Part shown: positions 1 to 7,387 of the stretch, in pieces
How positions within the stretch are numbered: the stretch's first letter is position 1
Layout: the number at the start of each line of letters is the position of its first letter
DNA from: an uncultured Prevotella sp.
GTDB taxonomy: Bacteria > Bacteroidota > Bacteroidia > Bacteroidales > Bacteroidaceae
Direction of reading: 5' to 3'
Length of the DNA stretch: 38,365 bases
Assembly (NCBI GenBank): GCA_900322095.1
Contig: ONYS01000012.1
Span: 1-38,365 of the forward strand
Program-made: the position numbers and the translations under genes
Notes under the pieces: generated by a model
Told to the model about the DNA's origin: nothing
The model's input: only the letters and a program-made list of their open reading frames with translations
The model's database searches: none

Positions 1-103
1 GCAACGTACATTTGTAAACATAATATCACTATGTGTTAAATAATATGAAACATTGAAAGATTTTCGGTAAAATCCTTGTCAGAAAACATAGGAAGCGAAT
101 GAA

Positions 104-147
104 CGTGACGAATGTCACGAAGAAACGTGACGACCGTCACGAGACAT
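104..147. repeat. Two copies of a 22-bp unit, each with a 16-bp dyad
   Basis: Two 16-bp inverted repeats lie head to tail, CGTGACGAATGTCACG at 104-119 and CGTGACGACCGTCACG at 126-141. Their starts are exactly 22 bp apart. The half-site is CGTGAC. A 22-bp period is about two helical turns, so a protein bound to both would sit on one face of the DNA. The element lies just beyond the terminator of the nan operon. Two other intergenic regions of the window carry repeats with the same period. No function is known to me. Confidence 0.7.
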
Positions 148-171
148 GAATCATCAATAATAGAACAAAAA

Positions 172-210
172 AGGGGTCAACTGATTGCGAAGTGTAATCA
201 GTTGGCCCCT
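172..210 (-). terminator. Rho-independent terminator of the nan operon
   Basis: A stem of about 15 bp (172-186 pairing with 196-210, one G-T wobble) encloses a 9-nt loop. Read on the minus strand the stem is followed by a run of T (the A-run at about 167-173 on the plus strand). It lies about 70 nt past the stop codon of the creatininase-family gene, the last gene of the operon. Confidence 0.85.
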
Positions 211-282
211 CTTGAATATTCTTTGCTCTGCTACCTTACCCCATGGTACTCGATCTTGAGCGGGCTTAGAGCATGATTATGC

Positions 283-1068
283 TTATTTATAAAGATCCTC
301 GGCTCGCTTTACACGGGCAAACTCCATCAGAAAACGGGCATAGGCTTCCGTAACAGCCTCGACAAAACGACGGCCTTTCTCAGCCGTAGACAGACTGGGA
401 TCGCCAATACCAGTATCATCAGGCGAAACTAGGTTCCAATGACGGGGCATCCAAACCAGTCCGCGCCTCAGGGCTTCGATGGCAAAGCCGTTGGCATTGC
501 CCGGTCCAGCCTCGCTCAGCTGCACCAGTTCGGGATGGAAATACATCATCGCCGATGTCTCGACCTCATCGGCATGGTCGCCGGGACGCTCAAAATATTC
601 AGCTACGGGCGCCATCTTGAACCATTCTCCACAGGCAATGAAGAAATCGGGATAGGACAGGCTGAGGTCACGAATCATATTCTTAAAGTTGTTGCCTCCA
701 TGTCCGTTTACAATCACCAGTTTGCGGAACCCCTGATGGTGGAGCGAGGAGACGATGTCGGTGAGAATGGCGCACTGAGTCTCGTAGCGCGAATGAACAC
801 AGAAGCACAGTTCGCGCTGTCCGGGATTCTGCGAGCCCATAGCCACAGGTGGCATCACCATGCACTTGGTGCCGTATTCGTCGTAGGCACGCTCGGCTGC
901 CTTTACCGCCACATCGTGAGAAAGGATGCAGTCTGTGAGGTAAGGCAAATGCAGATTGTGAGGCTCGGTAGCTCCCCAAGGCAGCATCACCACATCATAA
1001 TGCTGTTTGCGAGCTACGCCATAAGTAGAAACCGAAAGATCAATATCACGCCGCTCCATGGTCTTCAT
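283..1068 (-). CDS. Creatininase-family metal-dependent amidohydrolase
   Basis: The protein has the creatininase fold signatures. Counting from a possible upstream ATG at 1092, these are a TEPHNLHLPYLTD segment (E43, H45, D54), the NGHGGN motif (H131) and HADEVETS (E178), which together supply the di-metal ligands of the family. Family members open cyclic amides or hydrolyse related C-N bonds (creatininase, FAPy deformylase, MftE), so the fold is clear but the substrate is not. The gene overlaps the end of the epimerase gene (stop at 1046-1048). The ATG at 1092 would give 269 residues with an atypical start, so I prefer the ATG at 1068 (MKTMERRD); 1059 is also possible. No Shine-Dalgarno sequence decides it. 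As last gene of a sialate operon it may act on an N-acyl or lactam form of an amino sugar, but that is inference. Confidence 0.85.
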   Translation of the reverse strand: MKTMERRDIDLSVSTYGVARKQHYDVVMLPWGATEPHNLHLPYLTDCILSHDVAVKAAERAYDEYGTKCMVMPPVAMGSQNPGQRELCFCVHSRYETQCAILTDIVSSLHHQGFRKLVIVNGHGGNNFKNMIRDLSLSYPDFFIACGEWFKMAPVAEYFERPGDHADEVETSAMMYFHPELVQLSEAGPGNANGFAIEALRRGLVWMPRHWNLVSPDDTGIGDPSLSTAEKGRRFVEAVTEAYARFLMEFARVKRAEDLYK

Positions 1069-2254
1069 CTTTAAGATTCGACATGATATCACCGCAGAGC
1101 ATAGAGGCCTTGATCATCATTCGGGGCACGTGGAACGGCCCTTTGAAGATATTGCCCTTGGCAGGCTGGGCCACTGTTCCATCGCGATGCAGATAGCCGT
1201 ACCACTCGCCATACTCACGGTCAGGAAAATGGCTGTATGTCCACTCGCTGATGAGGCGGTGGCGATAGAGATACTCGTCGTCGCCTGTGGCCAGATAGGC
1301 ATAGAGCGAAGCGATGATCGTCTCACACTGGGGCCACCAGAATTTCATGTCCTGCGAATAATCCTGCTGGGGCAAATTGCGGCAATCGCGGAAATTGATG
1401 ATACCGCCATACTGGCTGTCCCATCCCCACTTCCACGACCAATCGAAGATTTTCAGTCCCAGTTCGGTGAGATGCGGATCCCATCCGCGCCGACGGGCCT
1501 CTTCGAGGATGAACCATGAAGTCTCAATACAGTGGCCGGGATTGATGGTGCGGCCATTGATGGTATCGATAAACTCGCCATTGGGACCCACGGTCTCAAG
1601 CACGGCCTTAAACTCGGGATGCACAAAGTAGCTCTCCAGCGAATGGAGGGAATCATCAATCTGCTGATCGAGAAGAGGATCGGGCAACACCTCACGGATG
1701 CGCGAGGCGGTATTGATGAGAATCATGGTGAGCGAATGTCCCTGAGAGGCCTGCGTAGGCAGGTATTTCGGCTCGAGCAGTCCCGGAGTATTCTTGTATT
1801 TCAGGATGAGCTTGAAGATGTCGAGTGCCTTGTGGGCATAAGTCAGGTCGCCCGATGCGAGGGCATATTCCGACATGGCTATGGCGGCGAAGCACTCGGA
1901 GAACAAGTAGCGCCGCATGCGAAGAGGCGTGCCGTCGGCCATAACCTCAAAATACATGCGCCCGGAACTGTCGGTGCAATGGTTGATGATGAAATCGATG
2001 CAGCTCTTCGATGCCGCCAACCATTCGGGATTCTTCTCCACATTGTTGTAGGCGAAGGCTGCAATAAAGCCGAAGCGTCCCTGAAACCACACCGACTTCG
2101 TTGTGTCGATGAGCGAACCATCGCGGTCCAAGCAGGTATATACGCCCCCGTGTTGGCGGTCGAGACCATGTTCCATCCAGAAAGGCATGATGTTGTTCTT
2201 CAGGTCGTCAACATACGAATCGTGCCATTTCGAAAGATATTCTTTGATATTCAT
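1046..2254 (-). CDS. nanE: N-acylglucosamine 2-epimerase (AGE/renin-binding protein family)
   Basis: This 402-residue protein matches the AGE family in length and in motifs along the (alpha/alpha)6 barrel, such as the N-terminal WHDSYVDDLKN-like helix, KSVWFQGRFGF near residue 55, NPGHCIETSW near 240 and the C-terminal GNIFKGPFHVPRM segment. The family interconverts ManNAc and GlcNAc. In Bacteroides fragilis the sialate pathway uses this type of epimerase, which works on the free sugar, instead of the ManNAc-6-P route, and a ROK kinase then phosphorylates GlcNAc. That kinase is not in this window. The gene follows nanA after a 120-nt gap that holds a small hairpin and overlaps the creatininase-family gene downstream. 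The enzyme should be cytoplasmic. Confidence 0.9.
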   Translation of the reverse strand: MNIKEYLSKWHDSYVDDLKNNIMPFWMEHGLDRQHGGVYTCLDRDGSLIDTTKSVWFQGRFGFIAAFAYNNVEKNPEWLAASKSCIDFIINHCTDSSGRMYFEVMADGTPLRMRRYLFSECFAAIAMSEYALASGDLTYAHKALDIFKLILKYKNTPGLLEPKYLPTQASQGHSLTMILINTASRIREVLPDPLLDQQIDDSLHSLESYFVHPEFKAVLETVGPNGEFIDTINGRTINPGHCIETSWFILEEARRRGWDPHLTELGLKIFDWSWKWGWDSQYGGIINFRDCRNLPQQDYSQDMKFWWPQCETIIASLYAYLATGDDEYLYRHRLISEWTYSHFPDREYGEWYGYLHRDGTVAQPAKGNIFKGPFHVPRMMIKASMLCGDIMSNLKDEDHGAA

Positions 2255-2301
2255 AAGTATTGTAAGTGTTAACGATAAAGTTCTTTTTCGAGTGTGCTAA
2301 T

Positions 2302-2319
2302 CTTCGCTATCGTGCGAAG
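2302..2319 (-). other. Hairpin in the nanA-nanE intergenic gap
   Basis: CTTCGC and GCGAAG pair perfectly around a 6-nt loop, and the flanks (GTG-TGCT against AGCATGCAC) can extend the stem with a bulge. The 120-nt gap is the longest inside the nan operon. No T-run follows on the minus strand, so this is not a standard terminator. It could be an mRNA-processing or stability element. Confidence 0.35.
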
Positions 2320-2374
2320 CATGCACTTCCACCGCCTCCCACAACAGAGCGTAGGAGCTGGGGAAGCTTAGAGT

Positions 2375-3298
2375 TTATCTCAGATTGCAGCGTTCAAAGA
2401 ATCCGATGGCCTCCAATTCGGCCTTCATCTGCTGTTCTTCGGCATCGGTCATATTCTGGAACGGCACCCGGTTGGGACCGAGATCAAAACCGATGAGCTT
2501 CATGATGCGCTTTCCTGCTATAATATTGCCGCGATAGTGGCAAATCACGTTGATCACCGCCTGAGCGAAGTTCTGATGCATGCGAGCTGCCTCAATGTCG
2601 CCTTTCTGCCAGGAATCGATGATAGCAACGAGCTCACGACCGTTGTAATTGGTAGTGCCTCCGATGCCGCCACGTGCTCCGCCCTGAGCCAGTGAAGGCA
2701 GGATGGTCTCGTCCTGGCCGTGAAGCATGTCGTATTTGCCGTTCTTGTAAAGCCGACACTGATTGTATTCGTACAGACTTTCATAGGTATACTTGATACC
2801 AGCGAAATTGGGAATTCGTCCGTCGACAGCTTTCAGCAGTTCCACCATGGGCAGATAGGCGCCATTGAACGCGGGAATGTGATAATAATAGAAGGGCAAC
2901 TCGGGAGCAGCGGCAGCTATCTGCTCGCAGTATTTCACCAACTCTTCAATACGGCCAATATGAGGGAAGGGAGGTGCCATGGAGCCAATGCCCCACGCAC
3001 CGATAGCCTGAGCATGGCGGGCCAGCTCAACACTGTCGCGCAGACAGCAGCTGCCCACGTGCACGATGACTTTGAATCCTGCCGGAGCCACGCTCACCCA
3101 CTTCTCGGCAAGCTGCTTGCGCTCGTCGGTAGTGAGCATATAGCCTTCGCCGGAAGAACCATTGATGAATACGCCCTTCAGCCCATTCTTCTGCAACATG
3201 GCCGCATAGGCCTCTATAGGTTCTAAGTTTACGTCGCCATTGGCCAAAAACGGGGTGAACGGCGCGTTGATAAGTCCTGTGATTTTTTCCATTTCCAT
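2375..3298 (-). CDS. nanA: N-acetylneuraminate lyase (DapA/NanA family)
   Basis: A 307-residue TIM-barrel class I aldolase. It splits N-acetylneuraminate into ManNAc and pyruvate through a Schiff base. Visible active-site features are INGSSGEG (residues 45-52, the GSTGE-type carboxylate loop), Y139 in YYYHIP and the Schiff-base lysine K169 in AGIKYT, spaced as in E. coli NanA (Y137, K165). This arrangement, along with its neighbours, favours a sialate lyase over dihydrodipicolinate synthase. The start can be M1 or M3 (MEMEK). It lies 27 nt after the transporter gene and before the epimerase in the same operon. Bacteroidota literature also calls this protein NanL. Confidence 0.92.
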   Translation of the reverse strand: MEMEKITGLINAPFTPFLANGDVNLEPIEAYAAMLQKNGLKGVFINGSSGEGYMLTTDERKQLAEKWVSVAPAGFKVIVHVGSCCLRDSVELARHAQAIGAWGIGSMAPPFPHIGRIEELVKYCEQIAAAAPELPFYYYHIPAFNGAYLPMVELLKAVDGRIPNFAGIKYTYESLYEYNQCRLYKNGKYDMLHGQDETILPSLAQGGARGGIGGTTNYNGRELVAIIDSWQKGDIEAARMHQNFAQAVINVICHYRGNIIAGKRIMKLIGFDLGPNRVPFQNMTDAEEQQMKAELEAIGFFERCNLR

Positions 3299-3325
3299 TT
3301 TGTAGGATATGATGTTGATTGATGA

Positions 3326-4567
3326 TTATTCCATATTATCGGTGGTCGGCCGCAAGAAGACAAGCTGCAACAGCAAGGCCACGGTCACGATGCCACCCAG
3401 AAGGGCAAAACCCAAACCGAGACTGCCTCCATCGGCCCACTTGCCCAGCACCTGGGTCACGGCCGCTCCGGCAAACACGCCGGTCATATTCATGATGCCA
3501 TAGGCCGTGGCGCGGTAACGAGAGGAGATGATCTGGCAGAGGATGGGCATGTTGTTGGCATCAAACATACCGTAACCTACACCGAAGAGCAAGCCGGCTG
3601 CTACCACAGACACCATACTATGGCCAAATCCCAGCAACACCAGCGACGGTATGGTCATGCCCAAACCGATGGCACTGGTGTAGATGCGCCCGCAGATGTT
3701 GCGCTGTACCCACTTGTCTGACAGATAACCTCCCAAGATCACGCCCACGAACGACGAGGCGGCGATGGTGATGGTTGACAGAGGACCGGCATCCTGCATG
3801 GGAATGCCAAGGTTCTCGGCAAAAAGCGTAGGCAACCAGTTCTTCGTAGCCCACCCTGGCAAACTGGGCACGGCAAAATAAAACAGCATCACCCAGAAAG
3901 CCCAATTGGAAAGCACCACGGCAAAAGACTTGAAAACAGACGCTTTGTGGTGCTGTCCGTCGCTGTCGTTCGCTGGGGACATTAGATGATTGGGATTCTC
4001 ATGAAGCAAGAAGAACAGCACTACTGCATAGACCATACCGATGATGCCAAAGTAGTGGAAGGTCTCGTTCCATGAGAACATGGCAGCTACCACGGCTCCG
4101 AAACCTCCGATAGCCTGGCCCACATAGATGCCAGTCATGTGGATGCCAATTGCCAACGAGCGCGACTTACCCTGATGCCAATCTGCCAACAGCGATAGGG
4201 CCGAGGGTATATAGAGTGCCTCACTGATGCCCATGAGTCCACGCAGCAAATAGAGTTGGTTGAAGCTGGTGGCATACCCCATGAGCAGAGTAACCGCAGA
4301 CCATACAAACAAGCTGCCCACCACCAGCCACTTGCGGCTTACACGGTCGGCAACAAGACCGGCAAAAGGCGACACAATACCGTAGACCCAGAGGAATACG
4401 GCCATCAGGGCTCCGAAGGCTTCGGCTTGATTGAGTTCTGCGATGTCAGCCTTCATCGATTCCTGCATGGTCGACAGCATCTGCCGGTCCATATAGTTGA
4501 GCAGGGCCACTACCCAGAGCAGGCCCACAACAATCCAGGGATAGTATTTCTCGTCTTTCAAACTCAT
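3326..4567 (-). CDS. nanT: MFS transporter, probable sialic acid permease (NanT type)
   Basis: A 413-residue major facilitator protein with about 12 hydrophobic segments. The N-terminal half has the loop 2-3 motif (GLVADRVSRKW, about residues 70-80) and a NYMDRQ motif in the first membrane helix, which is common in anion:cation symporters. Bacteroides fragilis imports Neu5Ac through an MFS NanT, and the flanking lyase, epimerase and mutarotase genes point to the same substrate. Substrate choice rests on context, since MFS sequence alone does not fix it. It starts 7 nt after the mutarotase stop and ends 27 nt before the lyase, so translation is probably coupled. It should act in the inner membrane on sialate released into the periplasm. 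Confidence 0.85.
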   Translation of the reverse strand: MSLKDEKYYPWIVVGLLWVVALLNYMDRQMLSTMQESMKADIAELNQAEAFGALMAVFLWVYGIVSPFAGLVADRVSRKWLVVGSLFVWSAVTLLMGYATSFNQLYLLRGLMGISEALYIPSALSLLADWHQGKSRSLAIGIHMTGIYVGQAIGGFGAVVAAMFSWNETFHYFGIIGMVYAVVLFFLLHENPNHLMSPANDSDGQHHKASVFKSFAVVLSNWAFWVMLFYFAVPSLPGWATKNWLPTLFAENLGIPMQDAGPLSTITIAASSFVGVILGGYLSDKWVQRNICGRIYTSAIGLGMTIPSLVLLGFGHSMVSVVAAGLLFGVGYGMFDANNMPILCQIISSRYRATAYGIMNMTGVFAGAAVTQVLGKWADGGSLGLGFALLGGIVTVALLLQLVFLRPTTDNME

Positions 4568-4574
4568 GGCTTTA

Positions 4575-5660
4575 TCAATAGGTAAAGGTCATACGGTAAA
4601 TGTCGGCTGTGCGAATGCCGGGTTTTAGTTCTCCTCCCACCAAGTAGACGTCGTTGTTATGTCGCACCAAGGCTGCACCCGCCCGGGCCGTAATGTCGCT
4701 TCGGCCAATCAGATGCCAGCCCTCACGGTCGTAGACAAACACATAGGGATTGAACTGATACCATGCAATGGGATGGGTCATATATCCTGGCTTGGGATGG
4801 TTTACGGCCTCAAGAAAGATGTCTTTGTTCACACCGCCAACAGCCAGCACAACACTGTCGGAAAGATTGACCGCTGCTGCCCCACCCAAAAAGATGGGAT
4901 TGCCGCTTTCATCAACTGGTGTCTTCAACTCTATGGGCTTGGCCCCATAGCGATAGCCTGACAGACGGAGCTTAGCCTCCCGCTCGGCTGTGCGGGCGGT
5001 GGAGCCTCCCCATGTGCAGAAATCGCCGTCGATGCATCCGCTCACTGGCTGTCCAAGCTTCTGACCATGCACTTCATCGCTCGATTTCCAACCTTCACTA
5101 ATATGGTCAAGGTTGAGATTCAGCAGTTGACTACCGTCATAGACCACCACTTCACGGCCACACAGCGCACCAGTGAAGTTGTCCATTGCGCAGGGCAGCG
5201 ACGGCCATTGCTCTATAGTAGCCTGACCATCGCCCATTCCTATTTTGAACACTTCCTTAAAACTTGTTTCAAGATTGTTGCCGCCAATGCAGAGAATGCC
5301 GTCGGGCAACTGGACCGACACACCATAAGCGCAGGCTACGGGAAGGGAACCTATCCGATGCCATTCCAGCACGTTGCTTGTGTTTAACCGGGCAGCATAG
5401 ATGCCCTTATAATAATGTTTAATGCCATCATCGGCTGCAGAACGCTCAGGGAAATTACATCCTCCAGCCATCACCAGCCAATCTCCGACAACACCAGCGA
5501 AGCAGGCCGACACGCCTTTCTCTATTCCCTGCTCGTCGACAGGAAATCCTTCCATCTTCTCAAACGATACCGCTCGAGGCACTTGGGCCGATGCAGGCGT
5601 GATATTTGACAAAATGCTCATAATCAAATAGATATTAATAATAAATAGTTTTTGGTCCAT
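4575..5660 (-). CDS. nanM: Cyclically permuted mutarotase / NanM-like N-acetylneuraminate epimerase
   Basis: A 361-residue secreted Kelch-type beta-propeller. Residues 1-26 form a signal peptide (MDQKLF, hydrophobic stretch, then PASA before Q), which supports the start at 5660. Repeated Kelch blades show as VVGDWLVMAGGCNFP, GILCIGGNN, FCTWGGS, SVVLAVGGVNKD and DVYLVGGE. NanM converts alpha-Neu5Ac, as released by sialidases, to the beta anomer, a periplasmic step. The cyclically permuted subfamily is frequent in Bacteroidota sialate clusters. It is the first full-length gene of the operon, followed by the transporter after 7 nt and preceded by a short exported ORF. Confidence 0.85.
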   Translation of the reverse strand: MDQKLFIINIYLIMSILSNITPASAQVPRAVSFEKMEGFPVDEQGIEKGVSACFAGVVGDWLVMAGGCNFPERSAADDGIKHYYKGIYAARLNTSNVLEWHRIGSLPVACAYGVSVQLPDGILCIGGNNLETSFKEVFKIGMGDGQATIEQWPSLPCAMDNFTGALCGREVVVYDGSQLLNLNLDHISEGWKSSDEVHGQKLGQPVSGCIDGDFCTWGGSTARTAEREAKLRLSGYRYGAKPIELKTPVDESGNPIFLGGAAAVNLSDSVVLAVGGVNKDIFLEAVNHPKPGYMTHPIAWYQFNPYVFVYDREGWHLIGRSDITARAGAALVRHNNDVYLVGGELKPGIRTADIYRMTFTY

Positions 5661-5691
5661 AGTCTGGAATGATTAAGTAATACCATTCATT

Positions 5692-5856
5692 TTACAAGCA
5701 CGTTTCGACAATCATTTCTCCGATGGATGCCATTACCGTTCCTAGACAGACGTTGTCATGGCAAACCAAACGCAAGAGAGCATCTGTATGCATTGCAGAG
5801 GCCGTCGTTGGTACAGACAGCATCGCACATGCAGCAAAGAAAAATGTATTACGCAT
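5692..5856 (-). CDS. Short putative exported peptide (54 aa) leading the nan operon
   Basis: From the ATG at 5856 the reading frame gives a clear signal peptide, MRNTFFFAACAMLSVPTTASA, followed by about 33 residues with two cysteines (VCHDNVCLG) and a stop at 5692. The sequence before the ATG is A-rich, as is usual for start regions in this phylum. An in-frame ATG at 5898 also exists but lacks a signal-like N-terminus. The ORF lies between the nan promoter and nanM, with 31 nt to the nanM start. I do not recognise the mature part. It may be a small periplasmic protein, a leader peptide, or the 5' remnant of a larger secreted gene such as a sialidase or esterase that was lost. Confidence 0.5.
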   Translation of the reverse strand: MRNTFFFAACAMLSVPTTASAMHTDALLRLVCHDNVCLGTVMASIGEMIVETCL

Positions 5857-5982
5857 AAATGCTATTGTTTTTAGTTTAGGTATACCAGTTCTTACCATTA
5901 GGGTTTACATTACGCCTTTGTGCCGTTCATTTGAGGTTTTCGCAAAAACGGACCGGCGATAGTTCTATATTACTTATGGCTA

Positions 5983-6013
5983 CAAAATTAGTCACTTTTC
6001 TTAATCGGGCAAA
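5983..6013 (-). promoter_or_regulatory. Bacteroidota-type promoter of the nan operon
   Basis: On the minus strand there is TTTG (6013-6010), a 19-nt spacer and TAATTTTG (5990-5983), matching the TTTG/TAnnTTTG consensus of the primary sigma factor. Transcription would begin near 5977, giving a leader of about 120 nt before the short exported ORF. Confidence 0.75.
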
Positions 6014-6402
6014 ACATTTGCTCATAAATTTACTTATCGCTATCAGTTTTTTATACTTGTGAATTTCTATATTATTAAGGAGCCGAACACCGTATAATAA
6101 AGCCATAAACTATCTGCTGCCTCATAATACATAAATAAGGGAAAGAGCAGGCAACAACAAACCGAGGCAAAATATTCAACGTGTAACAAGGAACCGATGC
6201 AAGCCTATAAATGCGTCTCGAATTACTGAAAATCGAGAGGTGAATTGTGGGTAAATGAGAGAAGATTTAACGATAATTGAAAGACGATTTGCCGATAATT
6301 GATACACATCAAGAGCAGCCTGAACGCGGCATTTGAGTAGCCTATTATTGAAGGACCAACAAGCAATCAATGGATTCTGTATTGAACAAGACGAATAATA
6401 TT
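6014..6402. other. Intergenic region between divergent promoters
   Basis: This stretch separates the nan promoter (minus) from the msrC promoter (plus). It is AT-rich and holds the 22-bp-period repeat at 6249-6314. A 91-codon open frame on the minus strand (6176-6451) crosses the msrC promoter and the repeat and is not believable. I see no gene here. Confidence 0.6.
6249..6314. repeat. Degenerate 22-bp tandem repeat, about three units
   Basis: Units start at 6249, 6271 and 6293, exactly 22 bp apart. CGATAATTGA is identical in the second and third units, and units one and two share gAAGAtTTgAA-like ends. A fourth, weaker copy may start at 6227. The core GATAATTGAAAG resembles GACAATTGAGAG in the repeat at 20848-20935. 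The repeat lies between two divergent promoters. Confidence 0.5.
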
Positions 6403-6434
6403 TTTGCGGATACCGAATGATTTGCTTAACTTTG
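6403..6434 (+). promoter_or_regulatory. Promoter of msrC
   Basis: TTTG (6403-6406), a 20-nt spacer and TAACTTTG (6427-6434) match the Bacteroidota consensus. The start codon at 6472 follows about 37 nt after the -7 box. Confidence 0.75.
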
Positions 6435-6471
6435 TAGCCTGCATGAATCAATCGACTAATAATATAAAAGC

Positions 6472-6912
6472 ATGGATAATAGACTTATTGTGGAACAGGT
6501 GAAGAGTCTCATAGAAGGAACCAACAATAATATCGGAGCACTCGGCAATGTAGCCGCATTGCTAAAGGAAACGTTTGACTACTATTTTTGGGTTGGCTTC
6601 TATGTTGTGCGCGGGGAGGAACTTGTATTGGGGCCTTTCCAAGGGCCGGTAGCCTGCTACAGCATCAAGAAAGGACGCGGAGTCTGCGGCACAGCATGGG
6701 CTAAAGCACAAACACTCATCGTGCCCGACGTGCATCAATTTCCCGGACATATTGCCTGCTCGTCGCGATCCAACTCAGAGATCGTCGTTCCAGTGTTTCG
6801 CCATCAAGAGGTGATAGCAGTCATTGACGTTGACAGTGAACGCCTGGATGCTTTCCACGACGACCGTGAACTGCTTGAGGCCATCGCTAAAATTATAGAA
6901 CCTTTGATATGA
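6472..6912 (+). CDS. msrC: Free methionine-(R)-sulfoxide reductase (GAF domain)
   Basis: A 146-residue single GAF-domain protein. It carries the fRMsr signature: LGPFQGPVACYSIKKGRGVC followed by DVHQFPGHIAC and NSEIVVP. Cysteines C62, C72 and C96 occupy the positions of the three redox cysteines of the E. coli enzyme (YebR/MsrC), so this is very probably catalytic and not a cyclic-nucleotide-binding GAF domain. It reduces free L-methionine-(R)-sulfoxide in the cytoplasm, using thioredoxin. It has its own promoter, and its stop overlaps the ATG of the DUF1294 gene (ATGA), so the two form an operon. Confidence 0.9.
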   Translation: MDNRLIVEQVKSLIEGTNNNIGALGNVAALLKETFDYYFWVGFYVVRGEELVLGPFQGPVACYSIKKGRGVCGTAWAKAQTLIVPDVHQFPGHIACSSRSNSEIVVPVFRHQEVIAVIDVDSERLDAFHDDRELLEAIAKIIEPLI

Positions 6913-7175
6913 ACAGCATCGGCATCTTCCCACTCTATCTAATAGCGATAAATGTCATTACATTTATTGTCTACGGAATAGACAAACTCAAAGCAAAAGA
7001 ACATTGGTGGCGAATTTCTGAAGCGACGTTGCTACTGCTTGCGGTCATTGGCGGTAGCCTCGGTGCGTGGGCTGGCATGTATGTATTCCATCACAAAACA
7101 AAGCACAAGAAGTTCAAATGGGGAGTTCCTGCCATTCTGCTTCTGCAGTTGGCTTTGCTGTGGTGGCTCCGGTAA
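6909..7175 (+). CDS. DUF1294 family small membrane protein
   Basis: An 88-residue protein of three hydrophobic segments: about residues 7-23, 40-60 (LLLLAVIGGSLGAWAGMYVF) and 72-87. The signatures YGIDKLKAKEHWWRISE, GGSLGAW and HHKTKHKKF are typical of DUF1294, a family of unknown function that is sometimes fused to cold-shock domains. Here it is alone. Its ATG overlaps the msrC stop by 4 nt, so the two are co-translated. The link to methionine sulfoxide repair is positional only. Confidence 0.85.
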   Translation: MNSIGIFPLYLIAINVITFIVYGIDKLKAKEHWWRISEATLLLLAVIGGSLGAWAGMYVFHHKTKHKKFKWGVPAILLLQLALLWWLR

Positions 7176-7300
7176 GAATCTACAAGTTGGGGCTCTACTG
7201 AACAATCGGGAAGCCGCGAAGGAAAGAATCTGCCTCAACAATTAGAACTTCGATATTATGCAGTGCATAGAAGACATTGCCCGTGCTGGGCAAACAATAA

Positions 7301-7340
7301 AAAACCGCACCTGAAAACTCAGATGCGGTTTTATTTTTTT
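7301..7340. terminator. Bidirectional terminator between msrC-DUF1294 and nuo
   Basis: AAAACCGCACCTGA (7301-7314) pairs with TCAGATGCGGTTTT (7319-7332) with one mismatch. A T-run follows on the plus strand and an A-run precedes it, so it can end both the plus-strand msrC transcript and the minus-strand nuo transcript. Confidence 0.85.
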
Positions 7341-7387
7341 GTAGACTTCCAAAGTATTATGCCTTGGAAATCAAATAATTCTAATCA

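Noticed and set aside
104-141. The short repeats at 104-141 as a CRISPR array
   Set aside because: The units are only 22 bp apart, with no unique spacer between them, and no cas genes are in the window.
2302-2319. The nanA-nanE hairpin as an internal terminator
   Set aside because: On the minus strand it is followed by A-rich, not T-rich, sequence.
6176-6451. 91-codon open frame on the minus strand between nan and msrC
   Set aside because: It covers the msrC promoter and the 22-bp repeat, and its translation has no recognisable domain or regular composition.
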